Positions 33,215-46,866 of a DNA stretch of 64,000 bases are shown one piece after another. How positions within the stretch are numbered: the first letter of the stretch is position 1; every line of letters begins with the position of its first letter. Origin of the DNA: Archivesica marissinica (lineage: Eukaryota; Mollusca; Bivalvia; Venerida; Vesicomyidae). The DNA lies in the NCBI GenBank assembly GCA_014843695.1, contig CM026390.1, positions 60,354,598 to 60,418,597 of the forward strand, given 5' to 3'. The position numbers were made by a program, and so were the translations under genes. Under the pieces are notes generated by a model. The model ran no database searches, was not told the origin of the DNA, and saw only the letters and a program-made list of their open reading frames with translations.

Positions 33215-33400
33215 CACTCTATCATGCCTGGTCTCCTTGAATTCCAAAACAGTAAACCGACACACGATATACTAAGGAAAAACATTGAACTCAACAATGA
33301 AACATCAATCGTAGGCTTACATGTTACACTGGTATGGTGTCCAGCACATGTTGGTATATCTGGGAATAAACAGGTGGACAAGGATACAAGGTTCAGCTGA
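33215..33400 (+). pseudogene. LINE RNase H domain fragment
   Basis: Open frame of 61 codons ending in TGA. The residues LHVTLVWCPAHVGISGNKQV and the following D match the WxPxHxGI.GNE.AD block of RNase H from non-LTR retrotransposons, and QNSKPTHDILRKN fits the preceding helix region. The reverse transcriptase is absent, and the frame is closed on the left 35 bp after the 36-bp array. A dead fragment. Confidence 0.8.
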
Positions 33401-33484
33401 TAACTGGGTTAAAGTTTGCACTAATTGATATAATCTAATTTTATAACTTTATTGTATATACATGTACTAAAACCTTGTAAATAT

Positions 33485-33745
33485 AGAAGTGGAGCACATG
33501 TTATCCTGGATCGCGGTCGGGACACATCTCGCAGCAACGGTGTATTATACCGGGATCTTTTGGCCGTCCAACGTGCCACAAGAGGCACACGCTTCACCAT
33601 CGCTGATCACCATCGGAGGTTGTGGAGGTATGGACAGACCCTGGAGCGACCGAGACGGCCAGATGTCTAACTGTCAGATCCGTTTATATGCTGCTGCGAG
33701 ATGACTAACAGTGGGGAGTGTCGTTCTACAAAGTACCCTTTTCGA
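33485..33745 (-). repeat. dispersed repeat X, copy 3 (inverted)
   Basis: The minus strand carries the repeat X blocks: AACAGTGAGGAGTG-like start of copy 1, CTGCTGCGAGATG, ACGGATCTGACAGTTAGACA, GATCCCGGTATAA and GTTGCTGCGAGATGTGTCCC. Together with copy 2 it brackets the 36-bp array and the RNase H fragment as inverted repeats about 2.7 kb apart. Confidence 0.72.
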
Positions 33746-34175
33746 TAGTGAACGCTCACCTTGGACCAGAGGAAGAATAGGCCTCACCGGCATATCTACA
33801 GAAGAACGATAGAAAGATAATCTACTTTGAGACGCCAATCGCCCACATGCATCAGCAGAGGCGACTACAAATACATATATAAGATTAGTAAACGGTTGGA
33901 GCTAAGACCAAGGAACCGAACGAATTATGACAAACATCCTTACAAACACTGGATTTAGCATAAGCATTGAAATGTTGTACCGTTTCTGAAATGTGTCCGC
34001 ATTTGAGGATTTCTGACTGTTTGTACCATTAAAGATGACACATAAACGAAGAGGAACGATAAAAAGCAAGTCGAGGAGCAAATAATCGCTCGTCGAGGGG
34101 GGGGGGGCACGGAGATCATAAAACATGAACATATATATTTAAAAACACGAGATACGGGGTGGTCACTCCTGTGTG
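33746..34175. other. no supportable gene
   Basis: Intergenic sequence with a GGGGGGGGG run near 34098. No recognised repeat. Confidence 0.5.
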
Positions 34176-34318
34176 CCCGAGGTTATAACACTTTTCTCAT
34201 ATCTCAAACTCAAGCTCAAATGATTTGATTGGTTGATTCTGAGTTTTACTGGCAGCTGAACCAATCAGAAGCTTGAGACTGAGTTTGAGATAGGAGAACA
34301 GTTTTATAACCTCGAGGG
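34176..34318. mobile_element. MITE with long inverted ends, about 143 bp
   Basis: CCCGAGGTTATAACACTTTT...TATCTCAAACTCAAGCTCAA pairs with GCTTGAGACTGAGTTTGAGA...CAGTTTTATAACCTCGAGG over more than 40 bases, leaving a short centre. Strong foldback. The target duplication is not clear. Confidence 0.78.
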
Positions 34319-34347
34319 TGCTGGACTCATCGTTTCATGCTTATAGC

Positions 34348-34511
34348 TAGCCTGGGTTCCAGTCTGTCGATTTTTCACTAATTTACTTCTGACAAAAATG
34401 ACATGTTGATATTATCAGACACTCAATATGGCCCAATTAATGGTATCGGTGTAAAATATATATTTATATGACTGACTAGCCAACATATGTCAACGCTTGT
34501 AGCCCAGGCTA
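34348..34511. mobile_element. MITE family TAGCCTGGG, copy 1
   Basis: Starts TAGCCTGGGTTCC and ends TAGCCCAGGCTA, with about 9-12 bp of inverted ends. The interior has TTTTTCACTAATTTACTTCT, GTTGATATTATCAGA and CCCAATTAATGG. Two more copies at 35934 and 60703. Confidence 0.8.
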
Positions 34512-34611
34512 GTTGGTCAAATAATATTATCCATCTAACATTTTCACACATTTACCTACTATGAGATGTGGGATAGTATAGAGCGACTCTTGTTGGTTTG
34601 GTGCTTGTAAC

Positions 34612-34800
34612 TTTATTTATTTTACAGCGATTGCGAAGCAAGTTTTAACAACTTATATCAATACGGAATTACACGGGGAAAACCCACCTGTTCGATATGG
34701 CAACTACCGTACCATCTCACATTCGTCCCGGTCTGAGGATCGAACCCGGGTTGCATTGATGAGAAGCGAGCGCGCTAACCAATGTGCTAATCGGACAGCG
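34612..34800 (-). mobile_element. SINE family 5 copy (tRNA-headed)
   Basis: On the minus strand: GCTGTCCGATTAGCACATTG head, B box GGGTTCGATCCTC, GGGACGAATGTGAGATGGTA, and a tail ATATAAGTTGTTAAAACTTG then CTTCGCAATCGCTG. The tail is the same type as in SINE family 3. Copies also at 50605 and 61265. Confidence 0.86.
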
Positions 34801-34830
34801 GTGCTTGTATATTATCTATGACAGAGCTGA

Positions 34831-34905
34831 ACATAATAATAATAATAATAATAATAAAGACTTTATTTAACGAGAACATTCAAATAATATTACTAATGCA
34901 CACAC
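34831..34905 (-). mobile_element. LINE 3' tail, reverse
   Basis: (ATAA)-like trinucleotide tail followed by AAAGACTTTATTTAACGAGA, the reverse of the tail seen at 26050-26090. Confidence 0.7.
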
Positions 34906-35933
34906 AATAACCACCTTAACATTAGCGTTAGCTGCATCTTATTACGTTCGCACACATGGTTCGCCTAGGCCGGGGATAAATAACCTCACCCAATCACCAG
35001 CATATTGCAGGTATTCAAAGTACCTCGATTGACAATGTAGCGTCTAACACGCATGACGTGCTTGGTGTTATCTATGGACATTTCAATATTGACGCATCTC
35101 CATCCTTTGAGGATACTGGCAAAACTAATGTAATTACAACAGCGAACTTTACTTAAATGTGTCTACTGATATGTCAGAAAAATCAAGTATATTCAACCAG
35201 TTTGCGTTGTCGTAGGCTATTGATTCCCGGACGTATCCATGTCTCCTATGGTCTCAAACTATAGACACTATCTCCACTTCAAGTAAGATATGTATACATC
35301 TATGCTGGGCGAGTCGGTGGGCAATTTATTATGCAAAATGACAGATACCCATACCATTTGCCTAATTTGTGGCACCCTTAATGTGACGAAACACGTGTGC
35401 TAGTTTCTATCGATATGTATAGATATTTGATAGAGGTGTGTATGCTTCACTTAGAGAACGTGTAACGGTCCATTGACTGGGCTTCTGATAATTTATCAGG
35501 AAACACAAACTATACAATAGCAAGGCAATGCAAACATATAGCATTACGCTATTTGGATACTGTCCAGAGTGAGGAAAACAAAGCAATACTCAAGCTATAT
35601 ACATGCATATTAAAATTTATTATTCTTCGTTAAATTGTATTCCTTCAGATATTAAATATGCCAAGCATCTTTCGGAGTGACCACTTGTTAGACAGCACTT
35701 GAGCAATAATTTACAATATGTTCCCGGCGATTACTTCAAGGCCGTCATGGTATTAGGCCAACACTGCAGTCCAATCTCCTCTCATCTGTTTGACAAGAGT
35801 ATCATTGGCACTCTCTCCTCTGTGTGATTGAATTCATTATTGTGAGTAGTAGGTGTGTGGAGGGTGTTTATACAGTAACTGTGCTTCACCTCTACATCAT
35901 ACCTCTCTTATAACCGTATCTCAATAACCAGCC
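34906..35933. other. no supportable gene
   Basis: AT-rich intergenic sequence. No long open frame or repeat family recognised. Confidence 0.5.
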
Positions 35934-36092
35934 TAGCCTGGGTTCCTGTCTGTTGTATTTGCACTAATTTACTTCTGGCAAAATGGCATTGTTGATATTA
36001 TCAGAAACTCAATACAAAACAATTAATGGTCTCGGTGTTAAAATATATTTATATGACTAATCAGGCAAGCTATATAAACGCCTGTTACCTGC
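35934..36092. mobile_element. MITE family TAGCCTGGG, copy 2, right end joined to satellite
   Basis: Begins TAGCCTGGGTTCC and follows the family to CGCCTGTTACC, but the expected final CAGGCTA is replaced by TGCACATAATACTTTCACT, which is satellite unit A. The array or a recombination has removed the last bases. Confidence 0.75.
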
Positions 36093-36226
36093 ACATAATA
36101 CTTTCACTAACCATACCAAACTTGCACATAGAACTTGCACTAACCATACAAAACTTGCACATAAACTTGCAGACGAGAAACTGTAAAGTTTAAGTCTTAA
36201 TAAAGCATTCTTCTTCTTCTTCTTCA
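36093..36226 (+). mobile_element. decayed satellite units and a LINE 3' tail
   Basis: Three irregular A-type units (36087-36165: ACTAACCATACCAAACTTG) followed by AGTTTAAGTCTTAATAAAGC and a (TTC)n tail ending at about 36226, a typical non-LTR 3' end inserted at the array margin. Confidence 0.6.
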
Positions 36227-39200
36227 TAATACTTGCACTAACCATACCACACTTGTACATAATACGTGCACTAACCATACCACACTTGTACATAATACGT
36301 GCACTAACCATACCACACTTGCGCATAATACTTGCACTAACCATACCACACTTGCGCATAATACTTGCACTAACCATACCACACTTGCGCATAATACTTG
36401 CACTAACCATACCACACTTGTACATAATACGTGCACTAACCATACCACACTTGTACATAATACTTGCACTAACCACACCACACTTGTACATAATACTTGC
36501 ACTAACCACACTACACTTGTACATAATACTTGCACTAACCATACCACACTTGTACATACTACTTGCACTAACCACACCACACTTGTACATAATACTTGCA
36601 CTAACCACACCACACTTGTACATAATACTTGCACTAACCACACCACACTTGTACATAATACTTGCACTAACCACACTACACTTGTACATAATACTTGCAC
36701 TAACCATACCACACTTGTACATAATACTTGCACTAACCATACCACACTTGTACATAATACTTGCACTAACCATTCCACACTTGTACATAATACTTGCACT
36801 AACCACACTACACGTGCGCATAGTACTTGCACTAACCATACCACACTTGCGCATAATACTTGCACTGACCACACTACACTTGCGCATAATACTTGCACTA
36901 ACCATACCACACTTGCGCATAATACTTGCACTAACCATACCACACTTGCGCATAATACTTGCACTAACCATACCACACTTGCGCATAATACTTGCACTAA
37001 CCATATCACACTTGCGCATAATACTTGCACTAACCATATCACACTTGCGCATAATACTTGCACTAACCATATCACACTTGCGCATACTACTTGCACTAAC
37101 CACACTACACTTGCACATACTACTTGCATTAACCATACCACACTTGTACATAATACTTGCACTAACCATACCACACTTGTACATAATACTTGCACTAACC
37201 ATACCACACTTGTACATAATACTTGCACTAACCACACTACACTTGTACATAATACTTGCACTAACCATACCAAACTTGTACATAATACTTGCACTAACCA
37301 TACCACACTTGTACATAATACTTGCACTAACCACACTACACTTGTACATAATAATTGCACTAACCATACCACACTTGTACATACTACTTGCACTAACCAT
37401 ACCACACTTGTACATAATACTTGCACTAACCATACCACACTTGCGCATAATACTTGCACTAACCATACTACACTTGCGCATAATACTTGCACTAACCATA
37501 CTACACTTGCGCATAATACTTGCACTAACCATACCACACTTGTACATAATACTTGCACTAACCATACCACACTTGTACATACTACTTGCACTAACCATAC
37601 CACACTTGTACATAATACTTGCACTAACCACACTACACTTGTACATAATACTTGCACTAACCACACTACACTTGTACATAATAATTGCACTAACCATACC
37701 ACACGTGTACATAATACTTGCACTAACCATACCACACTTGTACACAATACTTGCACTAACCATACCACACTTGTACATAATACTTGCACTAACCATACCA
37801 CACTTGTACATAATACTTGCACTAACCATTCCACACTTGTACATAATACTTGCACTAACCATACCACACTTGCGCATAATACTTGCACTAACCATACCAA
37901 ACTTGTACATAATACTTGCACTAACCATACCACACTTGTACATATTACTTGCACTAACCATACCACACTTGCGCATAATACTTGCACTAACCATACTACA
38001 CTTGCGCATAATACTTGCACTAAACACACTACACTTGCACATACTACTTGCACTAACCACACTACACTTGCGCATAATACTTGCACTAACCACACTACAC
38101 TTGCGCATACTACTTGCACTAACCATACCACACTTGCACATAATACTTGCACTAACCATACCACACTTGCGCATAATACTTGCACTAACCACACTACACT
38201 TGCGCATAATACTTGCACTAACCACACTACACTTGCGCATAATACGTGCACTAACCATACCACACTTGCGCATAATACGTGCACTAACCATACCACACTT
38301 GCACATAATACTTGCACTAACCATACCACACTTGCGCATAATACGTGCACTAACCATACCACACTTGCGCATAATACTTGCACTAACCATATCACACTTG
38401 CGCATACTACTTGCACTAAACACACTACATTTGCGCATAATACGCACAACCAACCACACCAAACTGCACTAACCATACCACACTTGCACACAATACGTGC
38501 ACTAACCACACCACACTTGCACACAATACTTGCACTAACCATACCACACTTGCGCATAATACTTGCACTAACCATACCACACTTGCACATAATACTTGCA
38601 CTAATCATACCACACGTGCGCATAATACTTGCACTAAACACACTACACTTGCACATACTACTTGCACTAACCACACTACACTTGCGCATACTACTTGCAC
38701 TAACCACATTACACTTGCGCATACTACTTGCACTAACAATACCACACTTGCACATAATACTTGCACTAACCATACCACACTTGCGCATACTACTTGCACT
38801 AACCACACTACACTTGCACATAATACTTGCACTAACCATACCACACTTGCGCATAATATTTGCACTAACCATACCACACTTGTACATAATACTTGCACTA
38901 ACCATACCACACTTGTACACAATACTTGCACTAACCATACCACACTTGTACATAATACTTGCACTAACCATACCACACTTGTACATAATACTTGCACTAA
39001 CCATTCCACACTTGTACATAATACTTGCACTAACCATACCACACTTGCGCATAATACTTGCACTAACCATACCAAACTTGAACATAATACTTGCACTAAC
39101 CATACCACACTTGTACATATTACTTACACTAACCATACCACACTTGCGCATAATACTTGCACTAACCATACTACACTTGCGCATAATACTTGCACTAAAC

Positions 39201-40107
39201 ACACTACACTTGCACATACTATTTGCACTAACCACACTACACTTGCGCATAATACTTGCACTAACCACACTACACTTGAGCATACTACTTGCACTAACCA
39301 TACCACACTTGCACATAATACTTGCACTAACCATACCACACTTGCGCATAATACTTGCACTAACCACACTACACTTGCGCATAATACTTGCACTAACCAC
39401 ACTACACTTGCGCATAATACGTGCACTAACCATACCACACTTGCGCATAATACGTGCACTAACCATACCACACTTGCACATAATACTTGCACTAACCATA
39501 CCACACTTGCGCATAATACGTGCACTAACCATACCACACTTGCGCATAATACTTGCACTAACCATATCACACTTGCGCATACTACTTGCACTAAACACAC
39601 TACATTTGCGCATAATACGTGCACTAACCATACCACACTTGTACATAATACTTGCACTAACCATACCACACTTGCACACAATACGTGCACTAACCACACC
39701 ACACTTGCACACAATACTTGCACTAACCATACCACACTTGCGCATAATACTTGCACTAACCATACCACACTTGCACATAATACTTGCACTAATCATACCA
39801 CACGTGCGCATAATACTTGCACTAAACACACTACACTTGCACATACTACTTGCACTAACCACACTACACTTGCGCATACTACTTGCACTAACCACACTAC
39901 ACTTGCGCATACTACTTGCACTAACAATACCACACTTGCACATAATACTTGCACTAACCATACCACACTTGCGCATACTACTTGCACTAACCACACTACA
40001 CTTGCACATAATACTTGCACTAACCATACCACACTTGCGCATAATATTTGCACTAACCATACTTGCGCATAATACTTGCACTAACTATACCACAGTTACG
40101 CATACTA
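36227..40107. repeat. satellite block A1 (33-bp unit)
   Basis: About 117 copies of the 33-bp unit A: linker ACTTGCACTA plus core ACCATACCACACTTGCGCATAAT (given in parts). Core variants are TGTACAT or TGCGCAT and ACCACACTACACT or ACCATACCACACT. CACTTGCACACAATACG at 38481 recurs at 39669, exactly 1188 bp (36 x 33) later. The preceding stretch repeats with 1175 bp because of a short deletion near 38440-38470. The block thus contains a 36-unit higher-order repeat. Several frames on both strands are open for hundreds of codons only because 33 is a multiple of 3. Confidence 0.95.
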
Positions 40108-42058
40108 CTTGCCATAACCATACCACACTTGCATATAATGCCATTGCGCAAACCATACCACACTTGCACATAATGCCATCGTGCTAACCATACCACACTT
40201 GCACATAATGCCATTGCGCAAACCATACAACACTTGCGCATAATGCCATCGCGCAAACCATACAACACTTGCGCATAATGCCTTCACGCAAACCATACAA
40301 CACTTGCGCATAATGCCTTCACGCAAACCATACAACACTTGCACATAATGCCATCGCACAAACCATACAACACTTGCACATAATGTCATCATGCAAACCA
40401 TACAACACTTGCACATAATGCCATCGCACAAACCATACAACACTTGCGCATAATGCCATCGCACAAACCATACAACACTTGCACATAATGCCATCGCACA
40501 AACCATACAACACTTGCACATAATGTCATCACGCAAACCATACAACACTTGCACATAATGCCATCGCGCAAACCATACAACACTTGCACATAATGCCATC
40601 GCACAAACCATACAACACGTGCACATAATGCCATCGCGCAAACCATACAACACTTGCACATAATGCCATCACGCAAACCATACAACACTTGTACATAATG
40701 TCATCACACAAACCATACAACACTTGCACATAATGCCATCACGCAAACCATACAACACTTGTACATAATGTCATCGCGCAAACCATACAACACTTGTACA
40801 TAATGCCATCGCGCAAGCCATACAACACTTGCACATAATGCCATCGCGCAAACCATACAAAACTTGCACATAATGCCATCGCACAAACCATACAACACGT
40901 GCACATAATGCCATCGCGCAAACCATACAACACTTGCACATAATGCCATCACGCAAACCATACAACACTTGTACATAATGTCATCACACAAACCATACAA
41001 CACTTGCACATAATGCCATCACGCAAACCATACAACACTTGTACATAATGTCATCGCGCAAACCATACAACACTTGTACATAATGCCATCGCGCAAGCCA
41101 TACAACACTTGCACATAATGCCATCGCGCAAACCATACAACACTTGCGAATAATGCCATCGCGCTAACCACACAACACTTGCGCATAATGCCATCGCGCT
41201 AACCACACAACACTTGCACATAATGTCATCACACAAACCATACAACACTTGCACATAATGCCATCGCGCAAACCATACAACACTTGTACATAATGCCATC
41301 GCGCAAACCATACAACACTTGCACATAATGTCATCACACAAACCATACAACACTTGCGCATAATGCCATCACGCAAACCATACAACACTTGCACATAATG
41401 CCATCACGCAAACCATACAACACTTGTACATAATGTCATCGCGCAAACCATACAACACTTGTACATAATGTCATCGCGCAAACCATACAACACTTATACA
41501 TAATGTCATCGCGTAAACCATACAACACTTGCGCATAATGCCATCGCGCAAACCATACAACACGTGCACATAATGCCATCGCGCAAACCACACAACACTT
41601 GTACATAATGCCATCGCGCAAACCATACAACACTTGCACATAATGCCAACGCGCTAACCATACAACACTTGCGAATAATGCCAACGTGCAAACCATACAA
41701 CACTTGCGAATAATGCCAACGCGCAAACCATACAACACTTGCGAATAATGCCAACGCGCTAACCATACAACACTTGCGAATAATGCCAACGCGCTAACCA
41801 TACAACACTTGCACATAATGCCATCGTGCTAACCATACCACACTTGCACATAATGCCATCGTGCTAACCATACCACACTTGCACATAATGCCATCGCGCT
41901 AACCATACCACACTTGCACATAATGCCATCGTGCTAACCATACCACACTTGCACATAATGCCATCGCGCTAACCACACAACACTTGCGAATAATGCCAAC
42001 GCGCAAACCATACAACACTTGCGAATAATGCCATCGCGCTAACCATACAACACTTGCG
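40108..42058. repeat. satellite block B1 (35-bp unit)
   Basis: About 55 copies of unit B: core ACCATACAACACTTGCACAT plus AAT, with linker GCCATCGCGCAA instead of ACTTGCACTA. A 280-bp (8 x 35) segment is duplicated inside (starts about 40686 and 40966); block B2 has it once. Linker subtypes (GCCATCGCGCAA, GTCATCACACAA, GCCAACGCGCTA) occur in a fixed order that B2 and B3 repeat. Confidence 0.95.
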
Positions 42059-43624
42059 CATAATACTTGCACTAACCATATCACACTTGCGCATACTACT
42101 TGCACTAAACACACTACTCTTGCGCATAATACGTGCACTAACCATACCACACTTGCGCATAATACTTGCACTAACCATACCACACTTGCACATAATACTT
42201 GCACTAACCATACCACACGTGCGCATAATACTTGCATAAACACACTACACTTGCACATACTACTTGCACTAACCACACTACACTTGCGCATAATACTTGC
42301 ACTAACCACACTACACTTGCGCATACTACTTGCACTAACCATACCACACTTGTACATAATACTTGCACTAACCACACTACACTTGTACATAATACTTGCA
42401 CTAACCATACCACACTTGTACATAATACTTGCACTAACCATACCACACTTGTACATAATACGTGCACTAACCATACCACACTTGTACATAATACTTGCAC
42501 TAACCATACCACACTTGTACATAATACTTGCACTAACCATTCCACACTTGTACATAATACTTGCACTAACCATACTACACTTGCGCATAATACTTGCACT
42601 AACCATACCAAACTTGTACATAATAATTGCACTAACCATACCACACTTGTACATATTACTTGCACTAACCATACCACACTTGCGCATAATACTTGCACTA
42701 ACCATACTACACTTGCGCATAATACTTGCACTAAACACACTACACTTGCACATACTACTTGCACTAACCACACTACACTTGCGCATAATACTTGCACTAA
42801 CCACACTACACTTGCGCATACTACTTGCACTAACCATACCACACTTGCACATAATACTTGCACTAACCATACCACACTTGCGCATAATACTTGCACTAAC
42901 CACACTACACTTGCGCATAATACTTGCACTAACCACACTACACTTGCGCATAATACGTGCACTAACCATACCACACTTGCACATAATACTTGCACTAACC
43001 ATACCACACTTGCGCATAATACGTGCACTAACCATACCACACTTGCGCATAATACTTGCACTAACCATATCACACTTGCGCATACTACTTGCACTAAACA
43101 CACTACACTTGCGCATAATACGTGCACTAACCATACCACACTTGTACATAATACTTGCAATAACCATACCACACTTGCACACAATACGTGCACTAACCAC
43201 ACCACACTTGCACACAATACTTGCACTAACCATACCACACTTGCGCATAATACTTGCACTAACCATACCACACTTGCACATAATACTTGCACTAACCATA
43301 CCACACGTGCGCATAATACTTGCACTAAACACACTACACTTGCACATACTACTTGCACTAACCACACTACACTTGCGCATAATATTTGCACTAACCACAC
43401 TACACTTGCGCATACTACTTGCACTAACAATACCACACTTGCACATAATACTTGCACTAACCATACCACATTTGCGCATACTACTTGCACTAACCACACT
43501 ACACTTGCACATAATACTTGCACTAACCATACCACACTTGCGCATAATATTTGCACTAACCATACTTGCGCATAATACTTGCACTAACTATACCACAGTT
43601 ACGCATACTACTTGCCATAACCAT
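42059..43624. repeat. satellite block A2 (33-bp unit)
   Basis: About 47 copies of unit A. Its right end contains the junction sequence CTATACCACAGTTACGCATA (43589), also at 40086 and 46831, which marks the A-to-B boundary in all three repeats. Confidence 0.94.
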
Positions 43625-45246
43625 ACCACACTTGCATATAATGCCATTGCGCAAACCATACCACACTTGCACATAATGCCATCGTGCTAACCATACCACA
43701 CTTGCACATAATGCCATTGCGCAAACCATACAACACTTGCGCATAATGCCATCGCGCAAACCATACAACACTTGCGCATAATGCCTTCACGCAAACCATA
43801 CAACACTTGCACATAATGCCATCGCACAAACCATACAACACTTGCACATAATGTCATCACGCAAACCATACAACACTTGCACATAATGCCATCGCACAAA
43901 CCATACAACACTTGCGCATAATGCCATCGCACAAACCATACAACACTTGCACATAATGCCATCGCACAAACCATACAACACTTGCACATAATGTCATCAC
44001 GCAAACCATACAACACTTGCACATAATGCCATCGCGCAAACCATACAACACTTGCACATAATGCCATCGCACAAACCATACAACACGTGCACATAATGCC
44101 ATCGCGCAAACCATACAACACTTGCACATAATGCCATCACGCAAACCATACAACACTTGTACATAATGTCATCACACAAACCATACAACACTTGCACATA
44201 ATGCCATCACGCAAACCATACAACACTTGTACATAATGTCATCGCGCAAACCATACAACACTTGTACATAATGCCATCGCGCAAGCCATACAACACTTGC
44301 ACATAATGCCATCGCGCAAACCATACAACACTTGCGAATAATGCCATCGCGCTAACCACACAACACTTGCGCATAATGCCATCGCGCTAACCACACAACA
44401 CTTGCACATAATGTCATCACACAAACCATACAACACTTGCACATAATGCCATCGCGCAAACCATACAACACTTGTACATAATGCCATCGCGCAAACCATA
44501 CAACACTTGCACATAATGTCATCACACAAACCATACAACACTTGCGCATAATGCCATCACGCAAACCATACAACACTTGCACATAATGCCATCACGCAAA
44601 CCATACAACACTTGTACATAATGTCATCGCGCAAACCATACAACACTTGTACATAATGTCATCGCGCAAACCATACAACACCTATACATAATGTCATCGC
44701 GCAAACCATACAACACTTGCGCATAATGCCATCGCGCAAACCATACAACACGTGCACATAATGCCATCGCGCAAACCACACAACACTTGTACATAATGCC
44801 ATCGCGCAAACCATACAACACTTGCACATAATGCCAACGCGCTAACCATACAACACTTGCGAATAATGCCAACGCGCAAACCATACAACACTTGCGAATA
44901 ATGCCAACGCGCAAACCATACAACACTTGCGAATAATGCCAACGCGCTAACCATACAACACTTGTGAATAATGCCAACGCGCTAACCATACAACACTTGC
45001 ACATAATGCCATCGTGCTAACCATACCACACTTGCACATAATGCCATCGTGCTAACCATACCACACTTGCACATAATGCCATCGCGCTAACCATACCACA
45101 CTTGCACATAATGCCATCGTGCTAACCATACCACACTTGCACATAATGCCATCGCGCTAACCACACAACACTTGCGAATAATGCCAACGCGCAAACCATA
45201 CAACACTTGCGAATAATGCCATCGCGCTAACCATACAACACTTGCG
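43625..45246. repeat. satellite block B2 (35-bp unit)
   Basis: About 46 copies of unit B, with the subtype order of B1 minus its 280-bp internal duplication. Confidence 0.94.
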
Positions 45247-46866
45247 CATAATACTTGCACTAACCATATCACACTTGCGCATACTACTTGCACTAAACAC
45301 ACTACTCTTGCGCATAATACGTGCACTAACCATACCACACTTGTACATAATACTTGCACTAACCATACCACACTTGCACACGATACGTGCACTAACCACA
45401 CCACACTTGCACACAATACTTGCACTAACCATACCATACTTGCGCATAATACTTGCACTAACCATACCACACTTGCACTAACCATACCACACGTGCGCAT
45501 AATACTTGCACTAAACACATTACACTTGCACATACTACTTGCACTAACCACACTACACTTGCGCATAATACTTGCACTAACCACACTACACTTGCGCATA
45601 CTACTTGCACTAACCATACCACACGTGTACATAATACTTGCACTAACCACACTACACTTGTACATAATACTTGCACTAACCATACCACACTTGTACATAA
45701 TACTTGCACTAACCATACCACACTTATACATAATACTTGCACTAACCATACCACACTTGTACATAATACTTGCACTAACCATTCCACACTTGTACATAAT
45801 ACTTGCACTAACCATACTACACTTGCGCATAATACTTGCACTAACCATACCAAACTTGTACATAATACTTGCACTAACCATACCACACTTGTTCATATTA
45901 CTTGCACTAACCATACCACACTTGCGCATAATACTTGCACTAACCATACTACACTTGCGCATAATACTTGCACTAAACACACTACACTTGCACATACTAC
46001 TTGCACTAACCACACTACACTTGCGCATAATACTTGCACTAACCACACTACACTTGCGCATACTACTTGCACTAACCATACCACACTTGCACATAATACT
46101 TGCACTAACCATAACACACTTGCGCATAATACTTGCACTAACCACACTACACTTGCGCATAATACTTGCACTAACCACAATACACTTGCGCATAATACGT
46201 GCACTAACCATACCACACTTGCACATAATACTTGCACTAACCATACCACACTTGCGCATAATACGTGCACTAACCATACCACACTTGCGCATAATACTTG
46301 CACTAACCATATCACACTTGCGCATACTACTTGCACTAAACACACTACACTTGCGCATAATACGTGCACTAACCATACCACACTTGTACATAATACTTGC
46401 ACTAACCATACCACACTTGCACACAATACGTGCACTAACCACACCACACTTGCACACAATACTTGCACTAACCATACCACACTTGCGCATAATACTTGCA
46501 CTAACCATACCACACTTGCACATAATACTTGCACTAACCATACCACACGTGCGCATAATACTTGCACTAAACACACTACACTTGCACATGCTACTTGCAC
46601 TAACCACACTACACTTGCGCATAATACTTGCACTAACCACACTACACTTGCGCATACTACTTGCACTAACAATACCACACTTGCACATAATACGTGCACT
46701 AACCATACCACACTTGCGCATACTACTTGCACTAACCACACTACACTTGCACATAATACTTGCACTAACCATACCACACTTGCGCATAATATTTGCACTA
46801 ACCATACTTGCGCATAATACTTGCACTAACTATACCACAGTTACGCATACTACTTGCCATAACCAT
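45247..46866. repeat. satellite block A3 (33-bp unit)
   Basis: About 48 copies of unit A, closely parallel to A2. Near 45475 one unit is shortened (CTTGCACTAACCATACC directly repeated), and ACACGATACG at 45379 is a private variant. Confidence 0.94.

Noticed and set aside
33452..33704. ORFs of about 70 codons read as a possible Tc1-type transposase piece
   Set aside because: The resemblance was vague (Arg-rich, TIADHHRRLWRYG) and no DDE or helix-turn-helix block could be seen. Left as unclassified repeat X.
36057..40081. Very long ORFs (801 and 1285 codons minus, 739 and 567 codons plus) with 11-residue repeats
   Set aside because: They are translations of the 33-bp satellite. Several frames on both strands are open at once, frames switch at indels, and there is no start or splice context.
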